NCBI RefSeq assembly: GCF_002575655.3
Contig: NC_053037.3
Coordinates: forward strand, 323,047,294-323,111,293
Source of the DNA: Aegilops tauschii subsp. strangulata
Lineage: Eukaryota > Streptophyta > Magnoliopsida > Poales > Poaceae
Reading direction: 5' to 3'
DNA: 64,000 bases
Position numbers and translations under genes: made by a program. Positions 45,905-58,700 of this stretch are shown here, piece by piece. The notes under the pieces were generated by a model. The model did no database searches. It worked only from the letters and a program-made list of their open reading frames with translations, and had not been told where the DNA came from. Numbering within the stretch: the stretch's first letter is position 1; every line of letters begins with the position of its first letter.

Positions 45905-48440
45905 CAAGAGAAACTATTATGTACCCATCATGTTCCAATACTATCACGGAGGCATATGATTTCTACAATTTATACAGCTGTGAGATGGGATTTGGCATCC
46001 GGTATGGAAAGAGTTGGAAGAATTCTTAGAAAATTCATGCAATGCAAGAATTTAACTGTCTATGTGGAGTATGTCTAAAGTCATTACTTCTATATTTGCC
46101 ACGTCTTTTGTTACATTCTATGCATATAATGATCTCTTTGCAGGGTATGCCTTGTCAAAAAAATGGCAAATCCATAAGAACTGAATGCCCTTCCATGATT
46201 TGAGTTACACTTCATACTGACAATCTATGGCACATCAATGAATTTCGGTCTGATCATAACCATCCATTATCAACAAATGATTCCCAAAAGATGCATTGGA
46301 AACCGCATTGTTATATTGATATATACTAATAACCAATATGAGAGCAAATAATGTTCACATATCGAAGGTGTACATGTTTCTTGGTACTTTCTTTGGCAGG
46401 ATGGAAATCATTCCTTCAGTAAGCGCGGTTTAAAAAGTTTAAGCGGTCGTATCAACAAAGAGCTCGCAAATGATGATGTGAAAAAACATTTGATGTTTTC
46501 GATTATATATGTTCCGAAGATCCTGATTTTGCCTACCAGGTTCCGGTTGACTCACAAAGCCGAATTGGTACTTTACTCTGGACAGATGGTTGTAGTCGAT
46601 CAAAATATAAATACTTTAGAGATGTTATTACTTTTGATACAACTTACCAAAGAAATATATATGACATGCCTTTTGGTCTGTTTGTTGGTGTCAACAACCA
46701 TTTTCAAAGTATCATACTTGGAGGTGTTTTTATGCGACATGAAACAACAGAGAATTTCCAATGGGTTTTCTTTGAGTTCCTAGCACTCATGAGTGGCAAG
46801 CATCCTGTTACCATAGTGACAGGTTGATTCCATATTCGTTACAATTGTATCCTTATATACATTTTACAATCTTTTTACACATCTAATACTTCATGATTTC
46901 ATTATGTAGATCAATGTTTAGCTATGGAGATTCCTATTGGATTGGTAATGCCAACTACAACACACAGGTGGTGCAAGTGGCATGTTCTTCGAAAAGCTAA
47001 AGAATCTCTAGGATCATATTACTCGCTCAAAATGGCTTCGATGCTGACTTCCACAAAATGGTGAATCAGATGATCATTGTGGATGAATTTGAGTTAGGTT
47101 GGAAAATGGTTATTGCAAAATACAACTTAGAGAAGAACACTTTCCTTATACAGTGCTTTGATGTTAGACATAAGTGGGGTAAACCCTATTTTGCTAGAAT
47201 TTTCTGTGCAAAGCAAACAAACACACAATGTAGTGAAAGTGCAAACCATTTAATAAAAACTTATGTACCCACTCTTTCTCCAATGCACAACTTTGTCAAA
47301 CAATACCAGAAAATGCAATTTTACTAAGCTTCCGAAGAAAGTTATGAAGGTAAAAGAACAAGCCTCGTAAGATTTTATTCATATCAAATATGCTTTTATT
47401 GTTCTAGATTTTACACAAATTTGATTCTGTATAACTTTGGTTACTTTTTTTTGCAGAGTGTTGTCCTAAAAGCTAATAATCCACTTGAGATACATGCTAG
47501 CAAAATATATACAAGCAAAAATGTTTGAGATGTTTCAAAATTACATATATGAACCTAGAGACTATCAAGTTGAGGTTGTCATTCCAAACAAATAGTACAA
47601 GACGATTCGTAGAAAACTTGTTCAACCTGAGAAGGGGTGCCACCCTGATTACACAGTATCAACCGCTAATCATTTGGAAAATTTCACTTGTGAATGTGGC
47701 TAGTATGAACATATGGGCCTTCTTTGTGCTCATATACTGAAGATTTGTTCTATTTAATTGATATTTGCACATTTTAGTTAGTAAGTTTAATAATTCTGAT
47801 TGTATGTATATGTGTATTCTACAACCATGTGATGACTTATTTTGATATTTCTAACATACCAGAAAACCATATAATGAAAAGATGAAAAATCAATGCTCGT
47901 GACATTCTACCTGGTGATATATTAATGTACCAAAAGGATAATGATTTTCCTGCACATAATACATTTTGTCATCAAACACTCATCTGAAAGCCCTTGAAGT
48001 AGTTCAACTTGGTGATAGCAATGCAGAATCTTATGAGGTTGCTATGCAAGGTTTTGACAAACTTGGTTGTATGCTTACCCCTTATAAGGAATTCTAAGAT
48101 GGAAAAGGTCTTTTACACAAACAAAATGTTGTCATCAAAAGAAATGCAACAGTCATTGACAAGAAGTGTTCATACCATGAAATCACAACTAGACCTCACT
48201 CAGATCAACATGTTCATATTCTGGCACCTCAAAAGAATTGGATCAGGATGTCCAACATCATCACGATCAAGACCATCGTACGAGAAGAGCACACAGAGAA
48301 GTAAATTATGTACAGTATGCCGTGAGAAAGGACAGACGCATGCAAGATGACATCAAACAACTCATTCACCAATGCAACAAAGAAAATCTCCAATCTGTAG
48401 TTCCTGTAACATTGTTGGCCACAAAAAATATCAGTGCACA
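45905..48440 (+). pseudogene. FAR1/MULE-type transposase (Mutator superfamily), decayed
   Basis: The domain order is that of FAR1/FHY3-related Mutator transposases. A FAR1 DNA-binding zinc finger comes first (ITEAYDFYNLYSCEMGFGIR near 45945; TECPSMI...FRSDHNHPLS near 46180-46270, with an intron between). The MULE DDE domain follows, with Asp in TFDTTYQRN (46636), Asp in the [15 protein letters not shown] segment (codon split by an 87-bp intron, 46823-46909), the [17 protein letters not shown] helix and Glu in CSESANHLIK (47235). A SWIM zinc finger (CECG...LLCAH, near 47690-47730) and a C-terminal CCHC knuckle (CSSCNIVGHKKYQC, 48396-48437) complete it. Breaks include a TGA in the FAR1 finger, shifts near 47030 and 47520, and TAG stops at the VIPNK and CECG positions. 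Terminal inverted repeats were not located. Confidence 0.88.
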
Positions 48441-49112
48441 TCATTTGCTGGCAAATTTGGAAATTCTACATAATGCCGTTGATATCAATTGTTCAGCATG
48501 TAGCTTCTATTTAATATATATTGAACTTCATACTTATAGACATAAGACTTAGTCAAGTCATTTTTAATTCATTGAAATCCATTATTTTCATTTTGCGCAG
48601 ATGTTCAATCCTATATTAAGTTCACTAGTTTAATACATTGTTACACCGGAGTCTTACTAAATCATCAAAATTAATACAGAAAAGACTGCTGTAATAATTC
48701 TTAATATGTTGTTTCTATTTGCATCAAGGTAATACACAATCCAACTAGTAAGGACTGGAAACTATTATCACAACAGTACTTATTCAAAGACAACAATAGT
48801 TTAGTCCATTTTGAAGTAAATTCTTCATTTCAACTTAAACCATATTTTACATCTCTCCATCAGTTTTGCAATAGTATAAAGTTTAAGACATTGATTTATA
48901 CTTGAACAAATTTGTGCATCCAAATATTATAGTTGCGTATTCTCACAATAGCAGACACAATGACAACTTATGTTCTCCTTACCATACTTCCCCATTTTTA
49001 CTGGCAGATATGATGACATGTTCCATCGTCTTCACCTTAATTCATCATTTTGAACATATCTTCATCTGCAAATGAGTGTTGACAGGACTCATGCATTTTT
49101 ATACCCAGTGCA
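48441..49112. other. Flank of the MULE gene up to copy A
   Basis: This is AT-rich sequence with no gene or element end seen. The terminal repeat of the MULE may be hidden here. Confidence 0.4.
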
Positions 49113-50884
49113 TGTTGGGAAACGTTGCATGGAAAAACAAAAAAAATCTATGCACACGCAAGATCAATCCATGGAGATGCATAGCAACGAGAGGGGGAGA
49201 GTGTGTCTACGTACCCTCGTAGACCGTAAGCGGAAGCGTTTCACAATGCGGTTGATGTAGTTGAACTTTCTTCGCGCTCCAACCGGTCTAGTACCGAACG
49301 CACGACACCTCCGCGTTCTGCACACTTTCAGCTCGGTGACGTCCTCCGTCTTCTTGATCCAGCAAGACGACGAGGTAGTAGATGGGTTCCGGTAGCACGA
49401 TAATGTGGTGATGGTGATGGTGATGTGATCTCCGCAGGGCTTCGCCTGAGCACTACGAAAATATGACCGAGGGAGTAAACGGTGGACAGGGGCGCCGCAC
49501 ACGGCTAAGACAATGTTGTGTCCTTGTGTGGCGCCGCCTCCCCATGTATATATAGGTGGGAGGGGAGAGGGGGGCAGCAAGGGCGTGCCCATAGGGGCTG
49601 GCCACCAGCCCTAGGGCTCATGCCCTCCTGTGCCCCCTTTCCTTGTATGGACAAGGGGGAAAGGAAAGAGGGGGGGGGGGGAGGGAAGGAAGTGGGAGTC
49701 CAACTCCACATTTTCCTTTCCTCCTCCCCTTTCCTTTCCCTCCCCTTAGGCCGGCCCTATATAAAGGGCGCACCAGCCCCTTGTGGGATGGTGTGTTCCC
49801 TCACTTGGCCCATAAGGCCCATATCTTTGCCGGGGATGCCCGAAACTCCTTCCGGTGACCCGATAAGTACCCGGTACCCTCCGAAACACTTCCAGTATCC
49901 AAATACCATTGTCCTATATATCAATCTTCACCTCTCGACCATTTCGAGACTCCTTGTCATGTGCGTGTTCTCATCCGGGACTCTGAACAACATTCGGTCA
50001 CCAAATCATATAACTCATATAACACTATATCGTCAACGAACGTTAAGCATGTGGACCCTATGGGTTCGAGAACTATGTAGACATGACCGATACACCTCTC
50101 CGGTCAATAACCAATAGCGGAACCTGGATTCCCATATTGGCTCCTACATATTCTACGAAGATCTTTATCGGTCGAAATGTTATGACAACATACGTAATTC
50201 CCTTTGTCTATCGGTATGTTATATACTTGCCCGAAATTTGATCGTCGGTATCCTCATACCTAGTTCAATCTCGTTACCGGAAAGTCTCTTTACTCGTTTC
50301 GTAATACATCACCTCATGACTAACTCCTTAGTCATTTGCTTGCAAGCTTATGATGTGTATTACCGAGAGGGCCCAGAGATACCTCTCCGATACTCGGAGT
50401 GACAAATCCTAGTCTCGATCTATGCCAACTCAACAAACACCTTCGGAGATACCTATAGAGCATTTTTATGATCACCCAGTTACGTTGTGACGTTTGATAG
50501 AACACAAGGTATTCCTCCAGTATCCGGGAGTTGCATAATCTCATAGTCGAAGGAATATGTATTTGACATGAAGAAAGCAATAGCAATAAAACTGAACAAT
50601 CATTATGCTAAGCTAACGGATGGGTCTTGTCCATCACATCATTCTCCTACTGATGTGATCCCATTATCAAATGACAACACATGTCCATGTTTAGGAAACT
50701 TTAACCATCTTTGATCAACAAGCTAGTCTAGTAGAGGCATACTAGGGACACGGTATTTGTTTATGTATTCACCCATGTATTTAAATTTCCAATCAATACA
50801 ATCCTAGCATGAATAATAAACCTTTATCATGAATAAGGAAATATAAAATAACAACTTTATTATTGCCTCTAGGGCTTTCCTTCA
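49113..50884 (-). repeat. 3' LTR of copy A (1772 bp)
   Basis: On the plus strand it starts tgttggga at 49113 and ends ctttccttca at 50884. On the minus strand that is TGAAGGAAAGCCCTAGAGG...CCCAACA, with an internal deletion relative to the usual start. TATA-like sequence occurs at 49547-49554 and 49753-49762. The flanking base string before 49113 is agtgca; the partner target copy is not present in the window. Confidence 0.9.
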
Positions 50885-50899
50885 GTCTCCCACTTGTAC

Positions 50900-52042
50900 T
50901 AGAGTCAATAATCTAGATTACATTGTAATGAATCTAACACCCATGGAGTCTTGGTGCCGATCATGTTTTGCTCGCGGAAGAGGCTTAGTCAACGGGCTGC
51001 TACATTCAGATCCGTATGTATTTTGCAAAATTTTATGTCTCCATCCTTGAACTTTTCATGAATGGAGTTGAAGCGTCTCTTGATGTGTTTGGTTCTCTTG
51101 TGAAACCTGGATTCCTTCGCCAAGGCAATTGCTCCAGTGTTGTTACAAAAGATTTTCATTGGACCTGATGCACTAGGTATTACACCTAGATCGGATATGA
51201 ACTCCTTCATCCAGACTCCTTCATGTGCTGCTTCTGAAGCAACTATGTACTCCGCTTCACACGTAGATCCCGCCACGACGCTCTGCTTGGAACAGCACCA
51301 ACTGACAGCTCCACCATTCAATATAAATACGTATCCGGTTTGTGACTTAGAGTCATCCGGACCAGTGTCGAAGCTAGCATCAACGTAACCATTTACGAAG
51401 AGCTCTTCGTCACCTCCATAAACGAGAAACATATACTTTGTCCTTTTCAGGTACTTCAGGATGTTCTTGACCACTGTCCAGTGATCCACTCCTGGATTAA
51501 TTTGGTACCTCCCTGCCAAACTTATGGCAAGGCACACATCAGGTCTGGTTGACAACATAGCATACATGATAGAACCTATGGCTGAGGCATAGGGAATGAC
51601 TTTCATTTTCTCTCTATCTTCTGCAGTGGTCGGGCTTTGAGTCTGACTCAACTTCACACCTTGTAACACAGGCAAGAACCCTTTCTTTGACTTATCCATT
51701 TTTAACTTCTTCAAGACTATATCAAGGTATGTTCTTTGTGAAAGTCCTATCAAGCATCTCGATCTATCCCTATAGATCTTGATGCCCAATATATAAGCAG
51801 CTTCACCAAGGTCTTTCATTGAAAAATTCTTATTCAAGTATCCTTTTATGCTATCCAGAAATTCTATATCATTTTCGATCAACAATATGTCATCCACATA
51901 TAATATCATAAATGCTACAGAGCTCCCACTCACTTTCTTGTAAATACAGGCTTCACCATAAGTCTGTATAAAACCATATGCTTTGATCACCTCATCAAAG
52001 CGTATATTCCAACTCCGAGATGCTTGCACCAGTCCATAGATG
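50900..52042 (-). pseudogene. Copia reverse transcriptase C-terminal half and RNase H (copy A)
   Basis: The frame 52029-50989 covers the RT region from VQASRSWNIRFDEV through the catalytic YVDDILL, then ENDIE (Gly replaced by Glu) and the RNase H domain (GYVDASFDTGPDDSKSQTG, SKQSVVAGSTCEAEY). RNase H cuts the RNA strand of the hybrid during element replication. The end is out of frame from NVAAR at 50989; downstream homology (LTKPLPRAKH type) runs on to about 50930. The N-terminal half of RT is lost at the 52042 junction. Confidence 0.9.
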
Positions 52043-52071
52043 GATCACCTCATCAAAGCGTATATTCCAAC
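52043..52071. repeat. 29-bp duplicated filler at the copy A breakpoint
   Basis: gatcacctcatcaaagcgta... (29 bases) is a perfect copy of 51985-52013. Directly before it copy A reads ccatagatg, where intact copies continue with gatcgctgg, so gatc is shared by both. Confidence 0.9.
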
Positions 52072-53337
52072 CCCCAAGCGCGCCCTCCACCCTCGTGGGG
52101 CCCACGTTGCTCCACCGACGTACTTCTTCCTCCTATATATACCAACGTACCCCCAAACCATCAGAGGCATCCACGAAAACCTAGTTCCACCGCCGCAACC
52201 TTCTGTACCCGTGAGATCCCATCTTGGGGCCTTTTCCGGCGTCCTGCCGGAGGGGGCATTGATCACGGAGGGCTTCTACATCAACACTGTAGCCTCTCCG
52301 ATGATGTGTGAGTAGTTTACCTCAGACCTTCGGGTCCATAGTTATTAGCTAGATGGCTTCTTCTCTCTCTTTGGATCTCAATACAAAGTTCTCCTCGATT
52401 CTCTTGGAGATCTATTTGATGTAACTCTTCTTTTGTGGTGTGTTTGTCGAGACCGATGAATTGTGGGTTTATGATCAAGATTATCTATGAACAATATTTG
52501 AATCTTCTCTGAATTCTTTTATGTACGATTGGTTATCTTTGCAAGTCTCTTCGAATTATCAGTTTGGTTTTGCCTACTAGATTGATCTTTCTTGCAATGG
52601 GAGAAGTGCTTAGCTTTGGGTTCAATCTTGCGGTGTCCTTTCCCAGTGACAACAGGGGCAGCAAGGCACGTATTGTATTGTTGCCATCGAGGATAACAAG
52701 ATGGGGTTTATATCATATTGCATGAGTTTATCCCTCTACATCATGTCATCTTGCTTAAAGCGTTACTCCGTTCTTATGAACTTAATACTCTAGATGCATG
52801 TTGGATAGCTGTCGATGTGTGGAGTAATAGTAGTAGATGCAGAATCGTTTCGGTCTACTTGTTACGGACATGATGCCTATATACATGATCATACCTAGAT
52901 ATTCTCATAAATATGCTCAATTCTATCAATTGCTCGACAGTAATTTGTTCACCCACCGTAATACTTATGCTCTTGAGAGAAGCCACTAGTGAAACCTATG
53001 GCCCCCGGGTCTATTCTCCATCAGATTAATCTTCCAACATTTAGCTATTTTTATTGCCGTTTATTTTACTTTGCATCTTTATCATAAAAATACCAAAAAT
53101 ATTATCTTATCATATCTATCAGATCTCACTCTCGTAAGTGACCGTGAAGGGATTGACAACCCCTTTTTCGCGTTAGTTGCGAGGTTCTTATTTGTTTGTG
53201 TAGGTGCGCGGGACTTGTGCGTGATCTCCTACTGGATTGATACCTTGGTTCTCAAAAACTGAGGGAAATACTTACGCTACTTTACTGCATCACCCTTTCG
53301 TCTTCAAGGGAAAACCAACGCAGTGCTCAAGAGGTAG
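52072..53337 (+). mobile_element. Fragment of another LTR-retrotransposon-like repeat
   Basis: This sequence is unrelated to Copia copies A and B and lies between them. It has no coding; a TATA-like tcctatatataccaa occurs near 52130, and it ends ...gggaaaaccaacgcagtgctcaagaggtagca. From memory this resembles a common Triticeae Gypsy LTR/leader sequence, but the family is not certain. The left edge is the filler junction; the right edge is at the resumption of Copia RT sequence at about 53338. Neither edge shows a target duplication. Confidence 0.55.
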
Positions 53338-53344
53338 CACATAT

Positions 53345-54092
53345 CCTTAGCCCTTTTCAGGTATTTCAGGATGTTCTTGACCGCTGTCTAGTGATCCACT
53401 CCTGGATTACTTTGGTACCTCCCTGCTAAACTAATAGCAAGGCACACATCAGGTCTAGTACACAGCATTGCATACATGATAGAACCTATGGCTGAGGCAT
53501 AGGGAATGACTTTCATTTTCTCTCTATCTTCTGCAGTGGTCGGGCATTGAGTATGACTCAACTTCACACCTTGTAACACAGGCAAGAACCCTTTCTTTGA
53601 CTGATCCATTTTGAACTCCTTCAAAACTTTATCAAGGTATGTGCTTTGTGAAAGTCCAACTAAGCATCTTGATCTATCTCTATAGATCTTGATGTCCAAT
53701 ATACAAGCAGCTTCACCGAGGTCTTTCATTGAAAAATTCTTATTCAAGTATGCTTTTATGCTATCCAGAAATTCTATATCATTTCCGATCAACAATATGT
53801 CATCCACATATAATATCAGAAATGCTACAGAGCTCCCACTCACTTTCTTGTAAATACAAGCTTCTCCAAAAGTCTGTATAAAACCATATGCTTTGATCAC
53901 ACTATCAAAGCGTATATTCCAACTCCGAGAGGCTTGTACCAGTCCATAAATGGATCGCTGGAGCTTGCACACTTTGTTAGCACCTTTAGGATCGACAAAA
54001 CCTTCTGGTTGCATCATATACAACTCTTCTTTAAGAAATCCATTAAGGAATGCAGTTTGGACATCCATTTGCCAAATTTCATAATTATAAAA
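53345..54092 (-). pseudogene. Copia reverse transcriptase core (copy B, left half)
   Basis: The minus frame carries YEIWQMDVQTAFLNGFLKEELYMMQPEGF, then SRSWNIRFDSVIKAYGF, the catalytic YVDDILLIGND and LDIKIYRDRSRCL, up to CLAISLAGRYQSNPGVDH. It then meets a TAG at 53388 (Trp in related copies). Open-frame sequence right of 54092 belongs to the inserted LTR, so the apparent start there is not real. RNase H is missing. Confidence 0.9.
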
Positions 54093-55794
54093 TGTAACGC
54101 CCACGATGCGGCTATATCTCCCACGTGTCGAGGCATGACTTAGAGGCATAACCGCATTGTGGTTTTGTCGCAAGAAGGGTCATCTTCACACAATCCCATG
54201 TAATTAACAAGAAAGGGATAAATAGAGTTGGCTTACAATCGCCACTTCACACAATACTTAAGTAAATCATACATCATCCAAGTACACACATAGACCGACT
54301 ACGGTCAAATCCAAATGAAAAGAAGATAACCCCAAATGCTAGATCCCCGATCGTCCCAACTGGGCTCCACTACTGAACATCAGGAAAAGACACGCAGTAA
54401 CGACCAAGGTCCTCGTCAAACTCCCACTTGAGTTCGGTACCATCACCTGCAGTGGTATCATCGGCACCTGCAACTGTTTTGGTAGTATCTGTGAGTCACG
54501 AGGACTCAGAAATCTCAAAACCCGCGAGATCAAGACTATTTAAGCTTATGGGTAAGATGTGGTAATGAGGTGGAGTTGCAGCAAGCGCTAAGCAAATATG
54601 GTGGCTAACATACGAATAAAAGAGTAAGATGAGAAACTATGCAACTGTCGTGAAGCTAGAAGTGATCAAGAAGTGATCTTGAACTACTTACGTTCAATCA
54701 TAACCCAAACCGTGTTCACTTCCCGGACTCCGCTGAGAAGAGACCATCACGGCTACACACGCGGTTGATGCATTTTAATTAAGTCAAGTGTCAAGTTCTC
54801 TACAACCGGATATTAACAAATTCCCATCTGCCACATAACCACGAGCACGACTCTCGAAAGTTTATACCCTGCAGGGGTGTCCCAACTTAGCCCATCACAA
54901 GCTCTCACGATCAACAAAGGATATACCTTCTCCCGGAAAGACCCGATCACTCTCGGAATCCCGGTTACAAGACATTTCGACAATGGTAAAACAAGACCAG
55001 CAAGACCGCCTGATGTGCCGACAAATCCCGATAGGAGTCGCACGTATCTTGTTCTCAGGGCACACCGGATGGGACAAGCTACGAGTAAAACCAGCCCTCA
55101 AGTTTCCCCGAGGTGGCCCCGCGGGCTGGCCGTTTCGGACTAACACTCAGAGGAGCACTGGCCCGGGGGGGGGGGGGGGTTAAATAAAGATGACCCTCGG
55201 GTTTGCAACCCCTAGAGAAAGTTATAGGTTGTTAGGCAAATGTAAAACTAAGGTTGGGCCTTGCTGGAGGAGTTTTATTCAAAGCAAACTGTCAAGGGCG
55301 TCCCATAACCCCAACCGCGTAAGGAATGCAAAATCAAGGAACATAACACCGGTATGACGGAAAACTAAGGCGGCAAGAGTGGAACAAAACACCGAGCAAA
55401 AGGCCAAGCCTTGCACCCTTTGCCAAGTATATAGATGCATTAATTAAATAAGAGATATTGTGATATCCCAACATAAACATGTTCCAACATGGAGCAATCT
55501 TCAACTTCACCTGCAACTAACAACGCTATAAGAGGGGCTGAGCAAAAGCGGTAACATAGCCAAACAACGGTTTGCTAGGAAGGTGGGTTAGAGGCTTGAC
55601 AAAGACAAAGAGGCCTGACAAAAGGTCAACAAAGACAAAGAGAGAAGTGGCAACCATGAACGACTACGAGTTTTATGAAAACATGCAGATGCAATGCAAA
55701 TGATGACATGATGAGTGCAGCAAACAAATAAATACACACGACGATAACAAAAAAACATGGAAGGCGTCTGGAGCGTCGGTCTTGGGGCATCACA
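54093..55794 (-). repeat. 3' LTR of the LARD-like element (1702 bp)
   Basis: It is bounded by taaaa on the left and by the interior purine tract on the right. It carries a run of 15 G (55165-55179) where the partner LTR has 7 (60438-60444). That single run accounts for the whole 8-bp length difference. Confidence 0.93.
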
Positions 55795-58700
55795 ACTCTC
55801 CTGCACTTGCAAGAGATCTCGTCCCGGGATCTAGGGATGGCACTGGAGAGAAATGGAAGAGGAAGAGAAGAGGTAAAACTAAGTTGCTTTCTTCGACAAA
55901 TGAGTGAAACCAAAGAACCTTGAGAGGTTGAAAAGTTGAAAGAAAGAACACAACGGAGTTGAACACAATTGAGAGCACTGCGGTAGAAAATAGAAAGAAG
56001 GAACGCCATGTGAACCTTGGAGGTTGCTATGCTATGAATGACGAGTACAATGGACAAGAAGGAATTGAAACCACTCTGGTTGAAATGAGATAAACAAGGA
56101 ACAAGGAAGAACAAATTCGGACAACACTCCAGTTGAAAAGAGATGCAAGACTTGATAAGGTGAGATGAACTTGAATAGAGGACACAACACTCCGGTAAAA
56201 TGGATAAGCAAGGAAAAATACATGGTCTTGACAAAACAAGATGATGAGTCGAAGAGATCAACATCACCATGCTTTCAGAATGAAAGAATAGAAGGTAGAT
56301 CGTCGGAACAAAAGAACGGAGAAGAAAATGACAACTTCTGCCACAAATGAATTAGGAAAGCATCCTTGCAAGAAGGTTAGAACAGAGTTGTTGGAAAATC
56401 AACAACAAAGATATGATTCCCGTGGGCTTATGTAACCATCTCAATAAATTGAGGCTAATTCTGCCACCAATGAAAACAAAGATTGATTGAGATCAACGAA
56501 GAGATGAAAACTTCTTCACCGAGAAGAGAAGGAGAAAATTGGATCATTGATGAGCACCACAATAGCAACATTCCTTAGGGAAGGCTTTAGGTGAAGTATA
56601 ACCCAAGATAACTCCAACAAAGAGATTGATGTGTTGAAAGATCTCCTGAGCGAAGAGAAAAAATGATGGGTTTAAATATCTCATTCCTTACAACTTGTGA
56701 ATCATGAAACATGAAGGAAATTGTCAAGAATGACATAACACCATCTCAAAAGATAAGTTAGAAATAATTGCACTTCGGAATGCAAGATGAAGAATGCTTG
56801 AACTCCTCAAAACAAGACATGTGTTGAACACCATGTTTATTTTGGAGTATAGCTTGGCGGTTCTTAACTCCGAGAGAAATCTTGAAGAACAATTGAAGAA
56901 TGAAAGGAATCCTTGACAAACCACCATGTAGAGCCTCCATGAAGAACTCCGGTAAACAAAAGGATGATAGAAAATGAAGGTTGAAAAGAACAAGACAAAG
57001 TGTTGTAATGATTTAGATGGAGCTTCGCGACGATATAACTGAGAAAACTTGGAACTCCGAAAAAAAAAGATGAAGCATCTCGAACCGAGAATGTGACATG
57101 ATGAACAACTCTGGAAAGAAGAAATTAGATCACTTGGATGAAACAATAATAAGAATTACGTTATGCGTATCCTTCATCAATTAAATTGATGACAAGCAAC
57201 GGATTTGGCATACTACTTATTCCCGTAGAAAGGATTAAGAGAGATATAGCGTAAACTTGGGAAGGTCTTCAACGAACCACCGGTAGGATTGAAAAACGAA
57301 TAAATTAACATGAGAACATAGGAAGAGGAATCTTGAACACACCGCCGTAAGAATTAAAAAAACGAACAAAGAAAACATAGCGAAACTCCAGGAAGAATTA
57401 GAAAAAGAATGAAGATACTTGAGAGAATTTAGATACATGAGAACGAATAGATCACGAGCTGACTAGAGGATACTTGAACGATGCACCGGAAGAATTCGAG
57501 AACGAGAGCTGAAAGCTGAGAATGAATAAACCCGAAATGATGGCCTTCGTAGGAATAAAATGGAAACAACTCATGAATGCTTCGGGTGGGTATGAAAAGA
57601 ATTCTCGCAATCGAAAATAATTATGAGAGGATGGCAACAAGTTAGAACCACGCATCTCTGCGAGAACGGATAAGATTTGGAGGAAAAACTCTTCTTCGGT
57701 CTTCAAATGTTGAGAATGATGATGAGAACCACCCTGCCAATTGATGAGCCAATCCAGAACAATGAAGAATAGAAATGACGAACCAACGATGACAATGTTT
57801 TGAAAGCAATCTTGGAGAAGGAATATGACTCATGGGAATTCATTCTTACGTAAAACTTCCAAAAGAATTTGGGAATAGCTCCGGGAAATTAGAAGAGTCA
57901 GGTAAGATCCTGGGAAAAGACCTGTGGGTTAGGGCCCACTAAAAAGAAAACACCGTTGAACGATTGCTTAGGAAGAGATAATTCACCGGTTGATTTGAAC
58001 GTCTTGAACGAGGTAACAATCTCGAAATAGCATGGAAGGAATAAGAATGGAAACTTGAATCTTCTGGGATATCTTCAGCACTCCAGATAACATGAATAGC
58101 AAGAGGTGGATGATTAAGAGATGCACCGACATGAGAAAGCATTTGAAATGAGGAAAGGAATACGATCAACACTGAAAGCTTGAATTGAATCCACCGGAGA
58201 AGAAAAGAGAACGAAGAATAATAAACTTGAAGCTCCGTTAGTATCTTCCTGAGAATCACCGGATAAGAACATTGACAGAAAAGAATGGAGAGACTTCCCA
58301 TCAATAAAAGGATACTTGATTAAGAAATCCGAGTCCTTGAAGAAAAGGGTGGGAGGGCGGGAAAACCAAAGACAACTTGGGGACGGATGAAACGAACAAC
58401 GTTGGGAAAACTGAGAGGTGATCTTGCGAATGGGGAAAATGATAGGATCATCTTGCCGAGAAGCGAACCGGTTGGAAAAGAATTGACATGACAACCTCAG
58501 TGATCAGGAAGGATTAGTATTCACATAGAAATATGAGAACATCGCTTAGAAAGGTATGGAATCAACACTTGACATCGAGGCAACTCGAATACCACAACTC
58601 AAAAGAAAACAAAGGATTTGGCTTGCAGGATAAGCCGGAACAAATACATATGATAGAGATTTACCCAATCCCATATCATGCATCTGTCTGAAAGTTATTC

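Larger units (their letters stand above)
49113..52042 (-). mobile_element. Copia element copy A (Angela type), 3' part only
   Basis: Minus-strand order from right to left is reverse transcriptase, RNase H, purine-rich tract (50885-50896, CAAGTGGGAGAC) and 3' LTR. The rest of the element is missing: sequence identity with Copia ends at 52042 in the RT region and is followed by a rearranged junction. Over the shared RT region it is clearly different from copy B (roughly 90 percent identical by eye), so A and B are separate insertions rather than one element. Confidence 0.92.

Noticed and set aside
54813..55183. Overlapping frames found again at 60086-60623
   Set aside because: They occur in both LTRs of the LARD-like element and carry no domain; LTR sequence.
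55626..58494. Long minus-strand frames (up to 214 codons)
   Set aside because: They are rich in Ser, Phe and Leu from the purine bias of the opposite strand, with no gag or pol motif, and lie inside a non-coding LTR element.
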